DNA from: an uncultured Solobacterium sp.
GTDB taxonomy: Bacteria > Bacillota_I > Bacilli_A > Erysipelotrichales > Erysipelotrichaceae
Length of the DNA: 18,063 nucleotides
Direction of reading: 5' to 3'
Assembly: GCA_938041275.1 (NCBI GenBank)
Contig: CALISH010000083.1
Location: forward strand, 1-18,063
Shown here in pieces: positions 7,853 to 15,537 of the stretch. The notes under the pieces are model-generated. The model saw only the letters and a program-made list of their open reading frames with translations. It searched no databases and was not told the DNA's origin. The first letter of the stretch is position 1, and each line of letters starts with the position of its first letter. Made by a program: the position numbers and the translations under genes.

Positions 7853-7863
7853 TATAGTATGTG
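7831..7863. promoter_or_regulatory. Inverted-repeat operator for PadR
   Basis: CACATACTAT (7831-7840) and ATAGTATGTG (7854-7863) are perfect 10-base arms around a 13-base spacer. One arm fills the spacer between -10 and -35 and the other lies just upstream of the -35. The outer ATGT/ACAT elements resemble known PadR sites, so autorepression is likely (inference). Confidence 0.7.
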
Positions 7864-7891
7864 AAAAAATATACTCCGTTTGGAGTATATT
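7864..7891 (-). terminator. Intrinsic terminator of asnA
   Basis: A 10-base stem (AATATACTCC at 7868-7877 pairs with 7882-7891), with loop GTTT, is followed by a U-tract on the minus strand. The asnA stop codon (7890-7892) overlaps the stem. Confidence 0.88.
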
Positions 7892-8900
7892 AGAGTAAAT
7901 GTATTTGATGTGCTTCGCATTCATCGGCCATATCTTGTGGCCAGATGGACGCTTGTACTTCGCCAACGTGAGCTTTATTCAGCAGTAACATGCACAATCT
8001 GGATTGGCCAATACCGCCACCGATTGTATATGGGAGTTCACATTTTTGAATCATCTGGTGATATGGGTAATGGAGACGTTCTTCCGCATTGCGGATATGG
8101 CATTGTTCTACGATGGAGTTTTCATCGACACGAATACCCATACTTGAGATTTCTAATGCACGTTCTAGTGATGGTAACCAAAAGAATAAATCTCCATTGA
8201 GGTTCCAGTCATCATAGTCAGGTGCACGTCCATCATGTGGCTTTCCACTATGCTTTAAAGTGTGACCAATTCGCTTGATGAAGACGCATTTCTTTTCTTT
8301 GGTGATTGCGTCTTCACGTTCTTTGGGTGAAAGATCCGGATACATATCTTCTAATTCTTGGGAATCGATGAAGAATACATCATTTGCTAGATGACACACT
8401 GCGTGTGGATATTTGTACCAGATTTCATGTTCCATGTGCTTGATGACTTTGAAGATTGTACGTACTGTTTCCTCTAGCATCGCTTCTGTACGTTCTTCTT
8501 TTGTGATGACTTTTTCCCAGTCCCATTGGTCTACGTAAACAGAGTGTAAATTGTCAAGTTCTTCATCACGACGAATCGCGTTCATATTTGTATATAATCC
8601 ATCATGGACTGCAAAGTTATATTTCTTGAGTGCGAAACGTTTCCACTTGGCAAGAGATTGTACAACCTCAATTGTTTCGTTTGGCATCTCTGCGATATCA
8701 AAAGATACAGGACGCTCTATACCATTCAGGTTATCATTCAAACCAGTACTCTTTGGAACGAATAATGGAGCGGAGATTCTAGATAGGTGCATCTCTCTTC
8801 CAAACTCCTTTTGGAAAGTATCGCGGATATATTTGATGGCTTCTTGTGTTTGTCGTACATCAAGAATAGGATCATAGTCTTTAGGTATTACTAATTGCAT
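7890..8900 (-). CDS. asnA: Aspartate-ammonia ligase (ammonia-dependent asparagine synthetase)
   Basis: This is a 336-residue cytosolic enzyme that makes asparagine from aspartate and ammonia with ATP to AMP plus PPi. It belongs to the AsnA family, which is related to class II aminoacyl-tRNA synthetase folds. The length matches the family (about 330). Diagnostic stretches are ERPVSFDI, VVQSLAKWKRFAL, DGLYTNMNAIRRDEELDNLHS, here given in parts, DQWDWEKVI, and the C-terminal GGGIGQSRLCMLLL from residue 294 followed by HVGEVQASIWP. TGAGGTGATGTT precedes the ATG at 8900. It is monocistronic, with its own terminator and a short leader, and lies between the padR operon and the divergent redox pair. 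I see no frame problem. Confidence 0.97.
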   Translation of the reverse strand: MQLVIPKDYDPILDVRQTQEAIKYIRDTFQKEFGREMHLSRISAPLFVPKSTGLNDNLNGIERPVSFDIAEMPNETIEVVQSLAKWKRFALKKYNFAVHDGLYTNMNAIRRDEELDNLHSVYVDQWDWEKVITKEERTEAMLEETVRTIFKVIKHMEHEIWYKYPHAVCHLANDVFFIDSQELEDMYPDLSPKEREDAITKEKKCVFIKRIGHTLKHSGKPHDGRAPDYDDWNLNGDLFFWLPSLERALEISSMGIRVDENSIVEQCHIRNAEERLHYPYHQMIQKCELPYTIGGGIGQSRLCMLLLNKAHVGEVQASIWPQDMADECEAHQIHLL

Positions 8901-8923
8901 AACATCACCTCATAGTGCGTTTA

Positions 8924-8932
8924 ATTTTAACA
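8924..8932 (-). promoter_or_regulatory. Candidate extended -10 promoter of asnA
   Basis: TGTTAAAAT on the minus strand fits an extended -10 (TG-N-TAAAAT), with the start codon about 24 bases downstream. No good -35 is visible. Confidence 0.45.
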
Positions 8933-9036
8933 CAGAATGAATAACTTGAGATAGAGAGAAATCATGTAATTTGATGGCTTTTTGCGAATGGAATTAGTGA
9001 GATACCATGCATACATGCAGGCGGTGTGTATATTCC

Positions 9037-9065
9037 TTGAAAAATTCAATTATCTTTCATACAAT
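9037..9065 (+). promoter_or_regulatory. Promoter of the TrxR-like/OhrR-like operon
   Basis: TTGAAA (9037-9042) and TACAAT (9060-9065) are separated by 17 bases. The predicted start near 9072 is close to the AAGGAG of the first gene. I see no convincing OhrR-type palindrome overlapping it. Confidence 0.6.
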
Positions 9066-9089
9066 ATAACACGATTAAGGAGTGTAATG

Positions 9090-9968
9090 ATGACACGTTA
9101 TGATATAGCAATTATCGGTACTGGCCCAGCAGGATTAGAGGCAGCCATTACCGCGAAGGTGCGCAATAAAAATATTATCTTATTTGGTTCAAAGGACTTG
9201 AGCCAAAAGATGCAGGTGGTGAAACATCCAATTCTAAACTACTTGGGTTTACCATCTAAAACAGGTGTAGAGATGGCTAATGTATTCCAACAGCAGTTGG
9301 AGGAACTTGGAATCTCGATTACAGAAGAGAAGGTCTCAAATGTTTATGCGATGGGTGATTACTTTGCGCTACAGTTAAATAACAGTGAAATGGTTGAAGC
9401 GACTTCTGTCATCCTGGCAATCGGCGTTGTGGCAGGTAAACCATATGTTGGTGAGGAAAACTTCTTGGGCCGTGGAGTTAGCTATTGTGCAACTTGCGAT
9501 GCGCCTTTATATAAAGGAAAGGTAGTTGCGGTTGTAGCAGGTAGTCAGGAAGAAGAAGCAGAAGCTGATTTCCTTGGTGAAGTATGTGAAAAGGTATATT
9601 ACTTCCCACAATATAAGGATGAACCACAGTTAAATAGTAAGAACATTGAAATTCATCATGAAAAACCTGTCGAAATTACAGGTATGATGAAGGCAAACAA
9701 ACTGAAGACAGATCAGGGTGAATATGCGGTAGATTGTGTATTTATCTTACGACCAACACAATTCCCAGGCTCGCTTGTGCCAGGACTTGAAATTGCAGGA
9801 AATGCAGTCAAGGTTGATTTACAGATGAAGACAAACTTACTAGGCTTATTTGCGGCGGGTGATATTACAGGACAACCATATCAATATATCAAAGCGGCTG
9901 GTCAAGGAAACGTTGCGGCATTATCTGCGGTAGCGTATGTTGATGAATTAAAGAGAAAGAAACAATAG
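9090..9968 (+). CDS. Thioredoxin-reductase-like flavoprotein with degenerate NADPH site
   Basis: This 292-residue flavoprotein resembles low-molecular-weight thioredoxin reductase. The FAD fold begins at once (YDIAIIGTGPAGLEAA, GTGPAG at 10-15). The redox pair is C133-A-T-C136 in GVSYCATCD. The FAD-binding C-terminus is intact (LFAAGDITGQPYQYIKAAGQ, in parts). In the middle domain the usual GGGDSA is replaced by AGSQEEE (150-156), and the HRRDxFRA motif for the NADPH phosphate is absent (YYFPQYKDEPQ instead). The electron donor may therefore not be NADPH; ferredoxin-dependent flavin thioredoxin reductases of clostridia have lost the same motifs. AAGGAG sits 7 bases before ATG 9090 (an adjacent ATG at 9087 is possible; the frame opens at 8982 but lacks a ribosome site there). 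It is in an operon with the OhrR-like gene. Confidence 0.85.
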   Translation: MTRYDIAIIGTGPAGLEAAITAKVRNKNIILFGSKDLSQKMQVVKHPILNYLGLPSKTGVEMANVFQQQLEELGISITEEKVSNVYAMGDYFALQLNNSEMVEATSVILAIGVVAGKPYVGEENFLGRGVSYCATCDAPLYKGKVVAVVAGSQEEEAEADFLGEVCEKVYYFPQYKDEPQLNSKNIEIHHEKPVEITGMMKANKLKTDQGEYAVDCVFILRPTQFPGSLVPGLEIAGNAVKVDLQMKTNLLGLFAAGDITGQPYQYIKAAGQGNVAALSAVAYVDELKRKKQ

Positions 9969-9977
9969 GTGATAAAC

Positions 9978-10415
9978 ATGGCAGGACAGAAAATAGACGC
10001 ACTTAAATTGGAAAATCAATTATGTTTTCCGCTCTATGCGGCTGCTAGAAAGATTACAGCAGCGTATACTCCTATCTTAAAACCACTTGAAATGACATAT
10101 ACACAATATATCGTCTTCTTAGTGTTATGGGAGAAGGATGATATTTCCGTGGGTGAGTTGTGCGAACGATTATATCTAGATAGTGGAACAATTACACCAT
10201 TATTAAAGAAGATGGAAGATAAGAACTGGTTAACAAGAACGCGCTCTAAACTAGATGAACGTGTGGTAATGATTAAGTTAACAAAAGAAGGCAAGAACAT
10301 GAAGAAGCATTGTGCAGATGTTCCTGAAAAGGTTCGTTCTTGTGTATATCTTAACCAGGATGAATCACTGGATTTATATAAAGCACTTTATAAGATTCTT
10401 GAAGAGAAAAAATAA
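9978..10415 (+). CDS. ohrR: OhrR-type MarR regulator (organic peroxide sensor)
   Basis: This 145-residue MarR winged-helix protein matches the OhrR branch. LENQLCFPLY places the reactive Cys at C16. Tyrosines Y20, Y30 and Y41 match, shifted by one, Y19, Y29 and Y40 that surround C15 in Bacillus subtilis OhrR. The DNA-binding part contains YLDSGTITPLLKKME and the wing LTRTRSKLDERVVMIKLT. Extra cysteines (C62, C112, C122) leave open a two-Cys mechanism. A GTG at 9969 directly after the preceding stop is possible, but AGGTGA favours the ATG at 9978. It follows the TrxR-like gene by 9 bases. OhrR usually represses ohr peroxidase genes; here the partner gene is a disulfide reductase-like flavoprotein, so it probably autoregulates this redox operon (inference). 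Confidence 0.88.
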   Translation: MAGQKIDALKLENQLCFPLYAAARKITAAYTPILKPLEMTYTQYIVFLVLWEKDDISVGELCERLYLDSGTITPLLKKMEDKNWLTRTRSKLDERVVMIKLTKEGKNMKKHCADVPEKVRSCVYLNQDESLDLYKALYKILEEKK

Positions 10416-10440
10416 GCTATGTCAATTGACGTAGCTTTTT
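10414..10440. terminator. Bidirectional terminator after ohrR-like gene
   Basis: A 10-base stem with one G-U pair (AAGCTATGTC at 10414-10423 pairs with 10428-10437) and loop AATT is followed by T residues on the plus strand, and by A/U-rich sequence with a six-U run on the minus strand. It includes part of the TAA stop and serves the converging chorismate mutase gene as well. Confidence 0.85.
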
Positions 10441-10462
10441 ATATGCATGCATGTGATACAAA

Positions 10463-10750
10463 TTATTTCTGATTGTATTTCTCTTTGATTTCTTTCTGAT
10501 ACTCTTTTGAAACTTGCATAGTATAGCGATACCAAGATTCAAAATAATCAGAAAGATAAGAATCGTGTAACAGTGCCTTTGTGCGTAGAATATTTTGTGC
10601 CTCACGGCCTGTATCTAGGATTGGAAGTTGGTGATCTAGTTTGTATTGGATGATACTTTCTACAGCGTGCATACGTTGTTCGAATAAGTGAACAAGTTGC
10701 GTATCAATGTCGTTAATTTCTAATCGTTTCTCATCTAATAGTGTCATCAT
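10463..10750 (-). CDS. AroQ-type monofunctional chorismate mutase
   Basis: This 95-residue all-helical protein has the AroQ chorismate mutase pattern: LDEKRLEINDIDTQLVHLF, cut here as LDEKRLEINDID, then EQRMHAVESIIQYK and the loop PILDTGREAQNI, with the basic residues (R and K in EQRMHA and QYK) and the acidic/Arg residues of the active site in the expected places. It would convert chorismate to prephenate for Phe and Tyr. GAGGTGATT overlaps a GTG at 10756; ATG 10750 or the adjacent ATG 10747 fits the ribosome site better. It lies alone, 30 bases after the terminator of the ABC exporter operon, with no clear promoter of its own, so readthrough may express it. No other aromatic amino acid gene is nearby. 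Confidence 0.85.
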   Translation of the reverse strand: MMTLLDEKRLEINDIDTQLVHLFEQRMHAVESIIQYKLDHQLPILDTGREAQNILRTKALLHDSYLSDYFESWYRYTMQVSKEYQKEIKEKYNQK

Positions 10751-10782
10751 AATCACCTCGTATGTTTATCTTAGCAGATATG

Positions 10783-10804
10783 AAAAAAGGGCTCAACGCC
10801 CTTT
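10783..10804 (-). terminator. Intrinsic terminator of the ABC exporter operon
   Basis: A 7-base stem (AAAGGGC at 10786-10792 pairs with 10798-10804), with a 5-base loop, is followed by six U residues on the minus strand. The stem overlaps the TAA stop of the second ABC subunit (10803-10805). Confidence 0.88.
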
Positions 10805-12635
10805 ACTCTGCTTCTTCACTGAATTGTGAATTATAGAGATTAGCATAGAACCCGTTTTTAGCTAGTAGTTCATTGTGGGTGCCGATTTCCACAATATCAC
10901 CATGATCCATAACTAAGATCATATCTGCGTTTTTAATAGTGGATAAGCGGTGTGCGATGATAAAGGATGTCTTACCTTTCATCAGGTTTTCCATACCTTT
11001 TTGAATTAAGATTTCTGTACGTGTATCCACGGAAGATGTTGCCTCATCTAGGATTAGAATCTTAGGGTCACTCAAGAAGGCGCGTGCAATGGTGAGTAAC
11101 TGTTTTTGCCCTTGTGAGATGTTTGTGGATTCTTCGTTAATAACTGTTTGATATCCATTTTCAAGGGTGCGAATGAAGTGGTCTACATAGGCTTGGTCTG
11201 CCGCATGCATGACTTCTTCATCGGTTGCGTTTAATTTTCCATAGCGGATATTATCCATAATTGTGCCAGAGAATAACCAAGCATCCTGTAATACCATACC
11301 AAAACTATTGCGTAACTGACCACGTGCAATATCCTTTGTGTTCATGCCATCGATAAAGATATTACCGCTATTTGTTTCGTAGAAGCGCATCAGAAGTTTG
11401 ACAATTGTAGTTTTTCCAGCACCTGTTGGCCCAACAATCGCTACCTGTGCACCTTGTTTGATGTGTGCACTAAAGTTATGGATGATTGTCTTTTCTGGGG
11501 TGTAACCAAAGACTACATTCTCGAATGTGACTTGGCCCTTAAGAGTACTATTACCACTTTTATCCATGATATTGATAGAGTCAGCTTTATCAGGAGTTTG
11601 TTCTGGCTCTTCTAGGAATTCAAATACACGTTCAGCAGCAGCTGCAGTCGATTGTAGTACATTCATAATCTGTGCTGTCTGTGTGATTGGTTGATTAAAG
11701 CTACGTACGTATTGTATAAAGGCTTGAATATCACCGATTGCAAGGCCATTATGAAGGGATAAGTATCCACCAAGTACACAACATCCAACATAACCAATAT
11801 TTCCAATTAAACTTGTAATCGGCTGCATTAATCCACTAATAAATTGTGACTTCCAAGCAGATGTATAGAGCTCTTCGTTCATCTTGTTAAATGTACTGAT
11901 GGAACGCTCTTCTCCATTGAAGGCTTTCATGACGATATGACCACCATACATCTCTTCAATATGACCATTGACTTCACCGAGTGTCTTCTGTTGTTGGATG
12001 AAGTACTTCTGTCCATTTTTGACAACAGACATTGCCGCAACAGCAGAAAGTGGCACAATAACCAATGCCATTAACGTCATCTGCCATGAAATGGTAATCA
12101 TCATGTATAGGATACCGATGATGGTAATCAACGAAGTAAAGATCATCTGTATCGATTGTGTTAATGACTGTGACATCGTGTCAACATCATTTGTAATACG
12201 AGATAATACTTCACCATGTGTTTGTTTATCGTAGTAGTTTAATGGCAAACGATTGATCTTCAAAGAAATTTCTTCTCTTAAGCGATAGGTTACCTTCTGT
12301 GTAACGCCTGACATTATCCATGCTTGAATGTAGGAGAGAATGCCAGAGAGGACATATATTCCAAGTAATATAAGTAGTGTATGTTTAATTCCATCGATAT
12401 CGATGGAACCTGTTCCACTGTATTTGGCAATCAATCCTTGGACTAGCTTTGTGGTCGCATTCCCTAAAATTTTAGGGCCGATGATTGTAAAGATAGTTGA
12501 GCCAACCGCAAAGAGAATGACGAAGAAGATTGCGATGCGGAATGGTTTTAGATACTTTAGTAAAGTAGATAAAGTTTTAGATAAGTTTTTTGCTTTCTCG
12601 TTAGAAGCATTCATCATCATACGTCTTTGACTCAT
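10803..12635 (-). CDS. Heterodimeric ABC exporter, subunit with canonical catalytic ATPase site
   Basis: This 610-residue half-transporter has a six-helix membrane domain (about residues 30-325) and a nucleotide-binding domain (about 365-600). Walker A is GPTGAGKT at 402-409. The signature is ISQGQKQ instead of LSGGQ. Walker B is ILDEATSSVD with the catalytic E531, and the H-loop is IIAHRLSTI. It starts in an ATGA overlap with the preceding subunit, with GGGAG before it, so both are made together. The mix of a canonical Walker B here and a degenerate one in the partner is the hallmark of asymmetric exporters such as TM287/288, BmrCD and LmrCD. Substrate is probably drugs or lipophilic compounds; the TetR gene upstream fits efflux control, but the true substrate is unknown. 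Confidence 0.93.
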   Translation of the reverse strand: MSQRRMMMNASNEKAKNLSKTLSTLLKYLKPFRIAIFFVILFAVGSTIFTIIGPKILGNATTKLVQGLIAKYSGTGSIDIDGIKHTLLILLGIYVLSGILSYIQAWIMSGVTQKVTYRLREEISLKINRLPLNYYDKQTHGEVLSRITNDVDTMSQSLTQSIQMIFTSLITIIGILYMMITISWQMTLMALVIVPLSAVAAMSVVKNGQKYFIQQQKTLGEVNGHIEEMYGGHIVMKAFNGEERSISTFNKMNEELYTSAWKSQFISGLMQPITSLIGNIGYVGCCVLGGYLSLHNGLAIGDIQAFIQYVRSFNQPITQTAQIMNVLQSTAAAAERVFEFLEEPEQTPDKADSINIMDKSGNSTLKGQVTFENVVFGYTPEKTIIHNFSAHIKQGAQVAIVGPTGAGKTTIVKLLMRFYETNSGNIFIDGMNTKDIARGQLRNSFGMVLQDAWLFSGTIMDNIRYGKLNATDEEVMHAADQAYVDHFIRTLENGYQTVINEESTNISQGQKQLLTIARAFLSDPKILILDEATSSVDTRTEILIQKGMENLMKGKTSFIIAHRLSTIKNADMILVMDHGDIVEIGTHNELLAKNGFYANLYNSQFSEEAE

Positions 12636-14815
12636 TCTCCCAACTCCTCTCTACTTAACTGTGAGTGTGCGATTTCTTGGTAGACTTCACAATTCTTTAA
12701 TAATTCTTCGTGTGTTCCAATGCCTGCCATCTTACCTTGATCTAGAACAATGATCTTATCTGCATGCATGATAGAACTAATACGTTGTGCAACAATAAAT
12801 ACTGTTGCGTGTTTTTTAGCGATGAGTCCCGCAAGTGCAGTACGTAGTTTTGCGTCAGTCGCATAGTCTAATGCACTAAAGGTATCATCGAAGATATATA
12901 CCTGTGCATCTTTTGCAAGTGCTCTTGCGATGGAGAGACGTTGTTTCTGACCGCCAGATACATTTGTGCCACCTTGGGCAATTGGCTCATTTACTCCATT
13001 TGGCGTACGGTCTACGAATTCTTTCGCTTGTGATATGGTGAGTGCTTCTTCCATCTTTTCATCACTTAGATTTTCATCTGCGTAGCGAAGATTAGATTCA
13101 ATTGTGCCGCTAAAGAGAATTCCTTTTTGAGGAACATAACCAATGCGATTACGTAATTCTTTTTGGGATACATCACGAATATCAATATCCCCAAAACGTA
13201 TTGCGCCTTCAGTAACATCAAAGAAACGAGGGAGTAAGTTAACTAATGTAGTTTTACCAGAACCAGTTGATCCAATAAAGGCAACAGTCTCTTCAGGGTT
13301 AGCTGTAAAGTGAATATCTTCCAATACATTTTCTTCCGCATTAGCATATTTAAATGAGACATGGTCGAAGGTAATTGGTACATTTTCTTTTGGTAAGTGT
13401 TTCGGTTCAACTGGGTCATGAATCGTAGGTTCTGTTTCGAGTATTTCGAAGATACGATTTGCGGAAACAGAGGAACGAGGAATCATGATAAAGATCATCG
13501 CAATGATCATAAATGACATTAAGATTTCAGTTGCGTATTGTAGGAAGGCCATCATATCACCAATCTGCATCGTACCTGCATCTACTTGGTTTGTGCCAAT
13601 CCATATAATTGCGACAGACAATGCACTTAACGCAAAGGTCATGACTGGCATTGGTAATCCCATTACTCGATTTAAGAATAGATTCAGTTTTGTAATATCA
13701 TCATTTACTTTTTTGAAACGTTGTTCTTCATACTTCTCATTATCAAATGCACGAATGACTAACATACCTTCAAGTTGTTCACGAGATACACGATTTAATT
13801 GGTCTACAAGCTCTTGTGACTGTTTAAACTTCGGAATTGTGAAGGAGAAGATAACAATCATAAGTGTAATCAAACCTGCAACACTCCATGCAAGCAAGGA
13901 AACAAGGGAAGAGTAATGAATGACTTTAAATAGGGAAGTGAATCCCATAAATGGTGCAAACAATACAATTCGTAAGAACATTGTTAGAACTGTTTGAACC
14001 TGCTGTATATCATTTGTTGTACGTGTAATAAGAGATGCGGTTGAAAAGCGTGAGAATTCTGCAGAAGAGAATGTTTCAACTTTCGCAAATACATCACGGC
14101 GTAAATCACGACTGGCTGCAGTAGCAGTTCGTGAAGAAAGATACGCAGAACCAATCGCACAAACTGTAGCGAGTAATGATATCGCAAGCATCCATAAACC
14201 TTCTTGCATGATATAGCGATTCTGTATGGCTGCTGTATCCATCTCTAGTTCTTGATAAACTTTCTTGACAGCTAATGTTTGTGCGGCAGTTAGATTTGCG
14301 TCAGTATATTTCGCAAGCATCGCATCAAACTGATTTACAATTTGTTCCTTCAGTTGTGGTTGTAGTGATAGTGCTTGATACAACTGTGAAGAACTATCTA
14401 GTTTGAAATTTTTTATTATCTCTTCATTTTCTAGTAACGATGTCATTAGTAACGGCTTTTTCATCGCATCTTCAAGAGAACTATCCGGATGATCCTTTAA
14501 AACATAGATATTTTCTTTTTCTGCTAGAGGATATTTCTTGGTATAAGAAGTATCACCCTGAGAAACTTGAACATAGTTGTTTTCTAGGATAGATTTACTT
14601 TCTTCATCCATAAAGACTTGAAGATGCTTATAAGTTTCTTCAGACATCGCAGAAGGAATAGACTCTGTAATGCCACCATATTGAATGCCGTAGGTAATAA
14701 TCTTTGACATATGGTCTGGTAAGGCAAGCTGTGCTTGTACTTGGGCGAATACCAATACAATGACAGCTACTACTGAAATCCAATAGGGTTTTAAATAACG
14801 AAATACTTTTAACAT
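12632..14815 (-). CDS. Heterodimeric ABC exporter, subunit with degenerate ATPase site and large extracellular insert
   Basis: This 727-residue half-transporter has its first membrane helix at about 11-30, then about 170 mostly polar, helical residues before the second helix (LWMLAISLLATVCAIGSAYL), which should lie outside the cell. The remaining helices run to about 440. The nucleotide-binding domain has Walker A GSTGSGKT (515-522) and a canonical signature VSGGQKQ. Walker B is IFDDTFSALD with Asp (D644) in place of the catalytic Glu, and the H-loop His is Gln (Q677, IVAQRIS). These two changes make its own ATP site non-catalytic, as in TM287. GGAG precedes the start at 14815. It is the first gene of the operon and its promoter carries a TetR-type palindrome. 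Confidence 0.93.
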   Translation of the reverse strand: MLKVFRYLKPYWISVVAVIVLVFAQVQAQLALPDHMSKIITYGIQYGGITESIPSAMSEETYKHLQVFMDEESKSILENNYVQVSQGDTSYTKKYPLAEKENIYVLKDHPDSSLEDAMKKPLLMTSLLENEEIIKNFKLDSSSQLYQALSLQPQLKEQIVNQFDAMLAKYTDANLTAAQTLAVKKVYQELEMDTAAIQNRYIMQEGLWMLAISLLATVCAIGSAYLSSRTATAASRDLRRDVFAKVETFSSAEFSRFSTASLITRTTNDIQQVQTVLTMFLRIVLFAPFMGFTSLFKVIHYSSLVSLLAWSVAGLITLMIVIFSFTIPKFKQSQELVDQLNRVSREQLEGMLVIRAFDNEKYEEQRFKKVNDDITKLNLFLNRVMGLPMPVMTFALSALSVAIIWIGTNQVDAGTMQIGDMMAFLQYATEILMSFMIIAMIFIMIPRSSVSANRIFEILETEPTIHDPVEPKHLPKENVPITFDHVSFKYANAEENVLEDIHFTANPEETVAFIGSTGSGKTTLVNLLPRFFDVTEGAIRFGDIDIRDVSQKELRNRIGYVPQKGILFSGTIESNLRYADENLSDEKMEEALTISQAKEFVDRTPNGVNEPIAQGGTNVSGGQKQRLSIARALAKDAQVYIFDDTFSALDYATDAKLRTALAGLIAKKHATVFIVAQRISSIMHADKIIVLDQGKMAGIGTHEELLKNCEVYQEIAHSQLSREELGE

Positions 14816-14839
14816 ATTGTTTTCTCCATTTTAGAACAT

Positions 14840-14865
14840 ATTTATATTACCACGGTAATATAAAT
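14840..14865. promoter_or_regulatory. 26-bp palindromic operator for the divergent TetR regulator
   Basis: Perfect 12-base arms (ATTTATATTACC at 14840-14851 and GGTAATATAAAT at 14854-14865) flank two bases. The palindrome covers the -10 box and most of the spacer of the exporter promoter, so a bound repressor would block it. The divergent TetR gene lies 71 bases away, making it the obvious ligand. Confidence 0.85.
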
Positions 14866-14872
14866 ACTACAA
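14844..14872 (-). promoter_or_regulatory. Promoter of the ABC exporter operon
   Basis: On the minus strand TTGTAG (14867-14872) and TAATAT (14844-14849) are 17 bases apart, with the start codon about 30 bases after the -10. Confidence 0.7.
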
Positions 14873-14935
14873 CTAAGTTATAATAACACTTGCCCTAAGT
14901 AATAGAATGATGATAAAGTAGTACATGGAGATAAT

Positions 14936-15508
14936 ATGAAAGATAACAAGAAGAATGAAATTAGAGAGATTGCGTTAAATCTATTCCGCAATCATACATA
15001 CGATAGTGTTAGTGTAAATCGCATTGCAAAAGAAGCAGGTATCTCAAAGAATACCTTCTATTATTATTTTTCTAGTAAAGAAGAACTAATTATGGAAGTA
15101 TTTAAGCCAGAACTTTTATTTGATGATGCGGGTATGATTAAATTATCTTCTCTTACGAAAGTGGAAGATCAAATTAGGGCGATCTATCAATCCGCAATCC
15201 AGTATTTTGTCCGATTAGGGAAGCCAATTGTAAAGGTTGTGATTCAAGCAAATCTAAATTATGACTTTGCGAAAAATGAAATGCCTAAACCAAGCGAGAT
15301 GCCAGCAATTGCACAAGTACTAATAAACATCTTCAAGCGTGCAATTGATGAAAAGGTGATTCGTACAGACTTACAGCCAGTAGAACTGATGAAGTTGTCC
15401 GCAATTGTATTAACAGGTTGTTTACAAATCTGGGCTACTGCACCACATGATATTGATTTGGAAAAGTTCTACATGAAGAATGTAGGATACATGTTAAATA
15501 TGAAATAA
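14936..15508 (+). CDS. TetR/AcrR-family repressor of the ABC exporter
   Basis: This 190-residue protein has the TetR N-terminal DNA-binding domain at about 8-55 (IREIALNLF, then SVNRIAKEAGISKNTFYYYF and SSKEELIMEVF), followed by an all-helical ligand-binding domain of normal length and unknown specificity. GGAG precedes the ATG. It diverges from the exporter operon across a 120-base region holding a perfect 26-base palindrome over the exporter promoter. The simplest reading is repression of the pump and induction by a pump substrate (inference). A candidate promoter of its own is TTGCCC at 14890 with a weak -10 near 14913, outside the palindrome, so autoregulation is less evident. Confidence 0.93.
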   Translation: MKDNKKNEIREIALNLFRNHTYDSVSVNRIAKEAGISKNTFYYYFSSKEELIMEVFKPELLFDDAGMIKLSSLTKVEDQIRAIYQSAIQYFVRLGKPIVKVVIQANLNYDFAKNEMPKPSEMPAIAQVLINIFKRAIDEKVIRTDLQPVELMKLSAIVLTGCLQIWATAPHDIDLEKFYMKNVGYMLNMK

Positions 15509-15537
15509 AAAAGAATTGCGTTTTGTGCAATTCTTTT
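15509..15537. terminator. Bidirectional terminator between tetR and ECF S-component genes
   Basis: An 11-base stem (AAAAGAATTGC at 15509-15519 pairs with 15527-15537), with a 7-base loop, starts right at the TetR stop and overlaps the stop (15536-15538) of the converging gene. A-runs and T-runs flank it on the proper sides for both strands. Confidence 0.85.

Noticed and set aside
7802..7966. Long N-terminal extension of PadR
   Set aside because: It reads through the promoter, operator and asnA terminator, and a perfect AAGGAGG marks the ATG at 7801.
8901..8981. T-box or other riboswitch leader before asnA
   Set aside because: The leader from the predicted transcription start is only about 20 bases and no T-box core or anti-terminator hairpin is visible.
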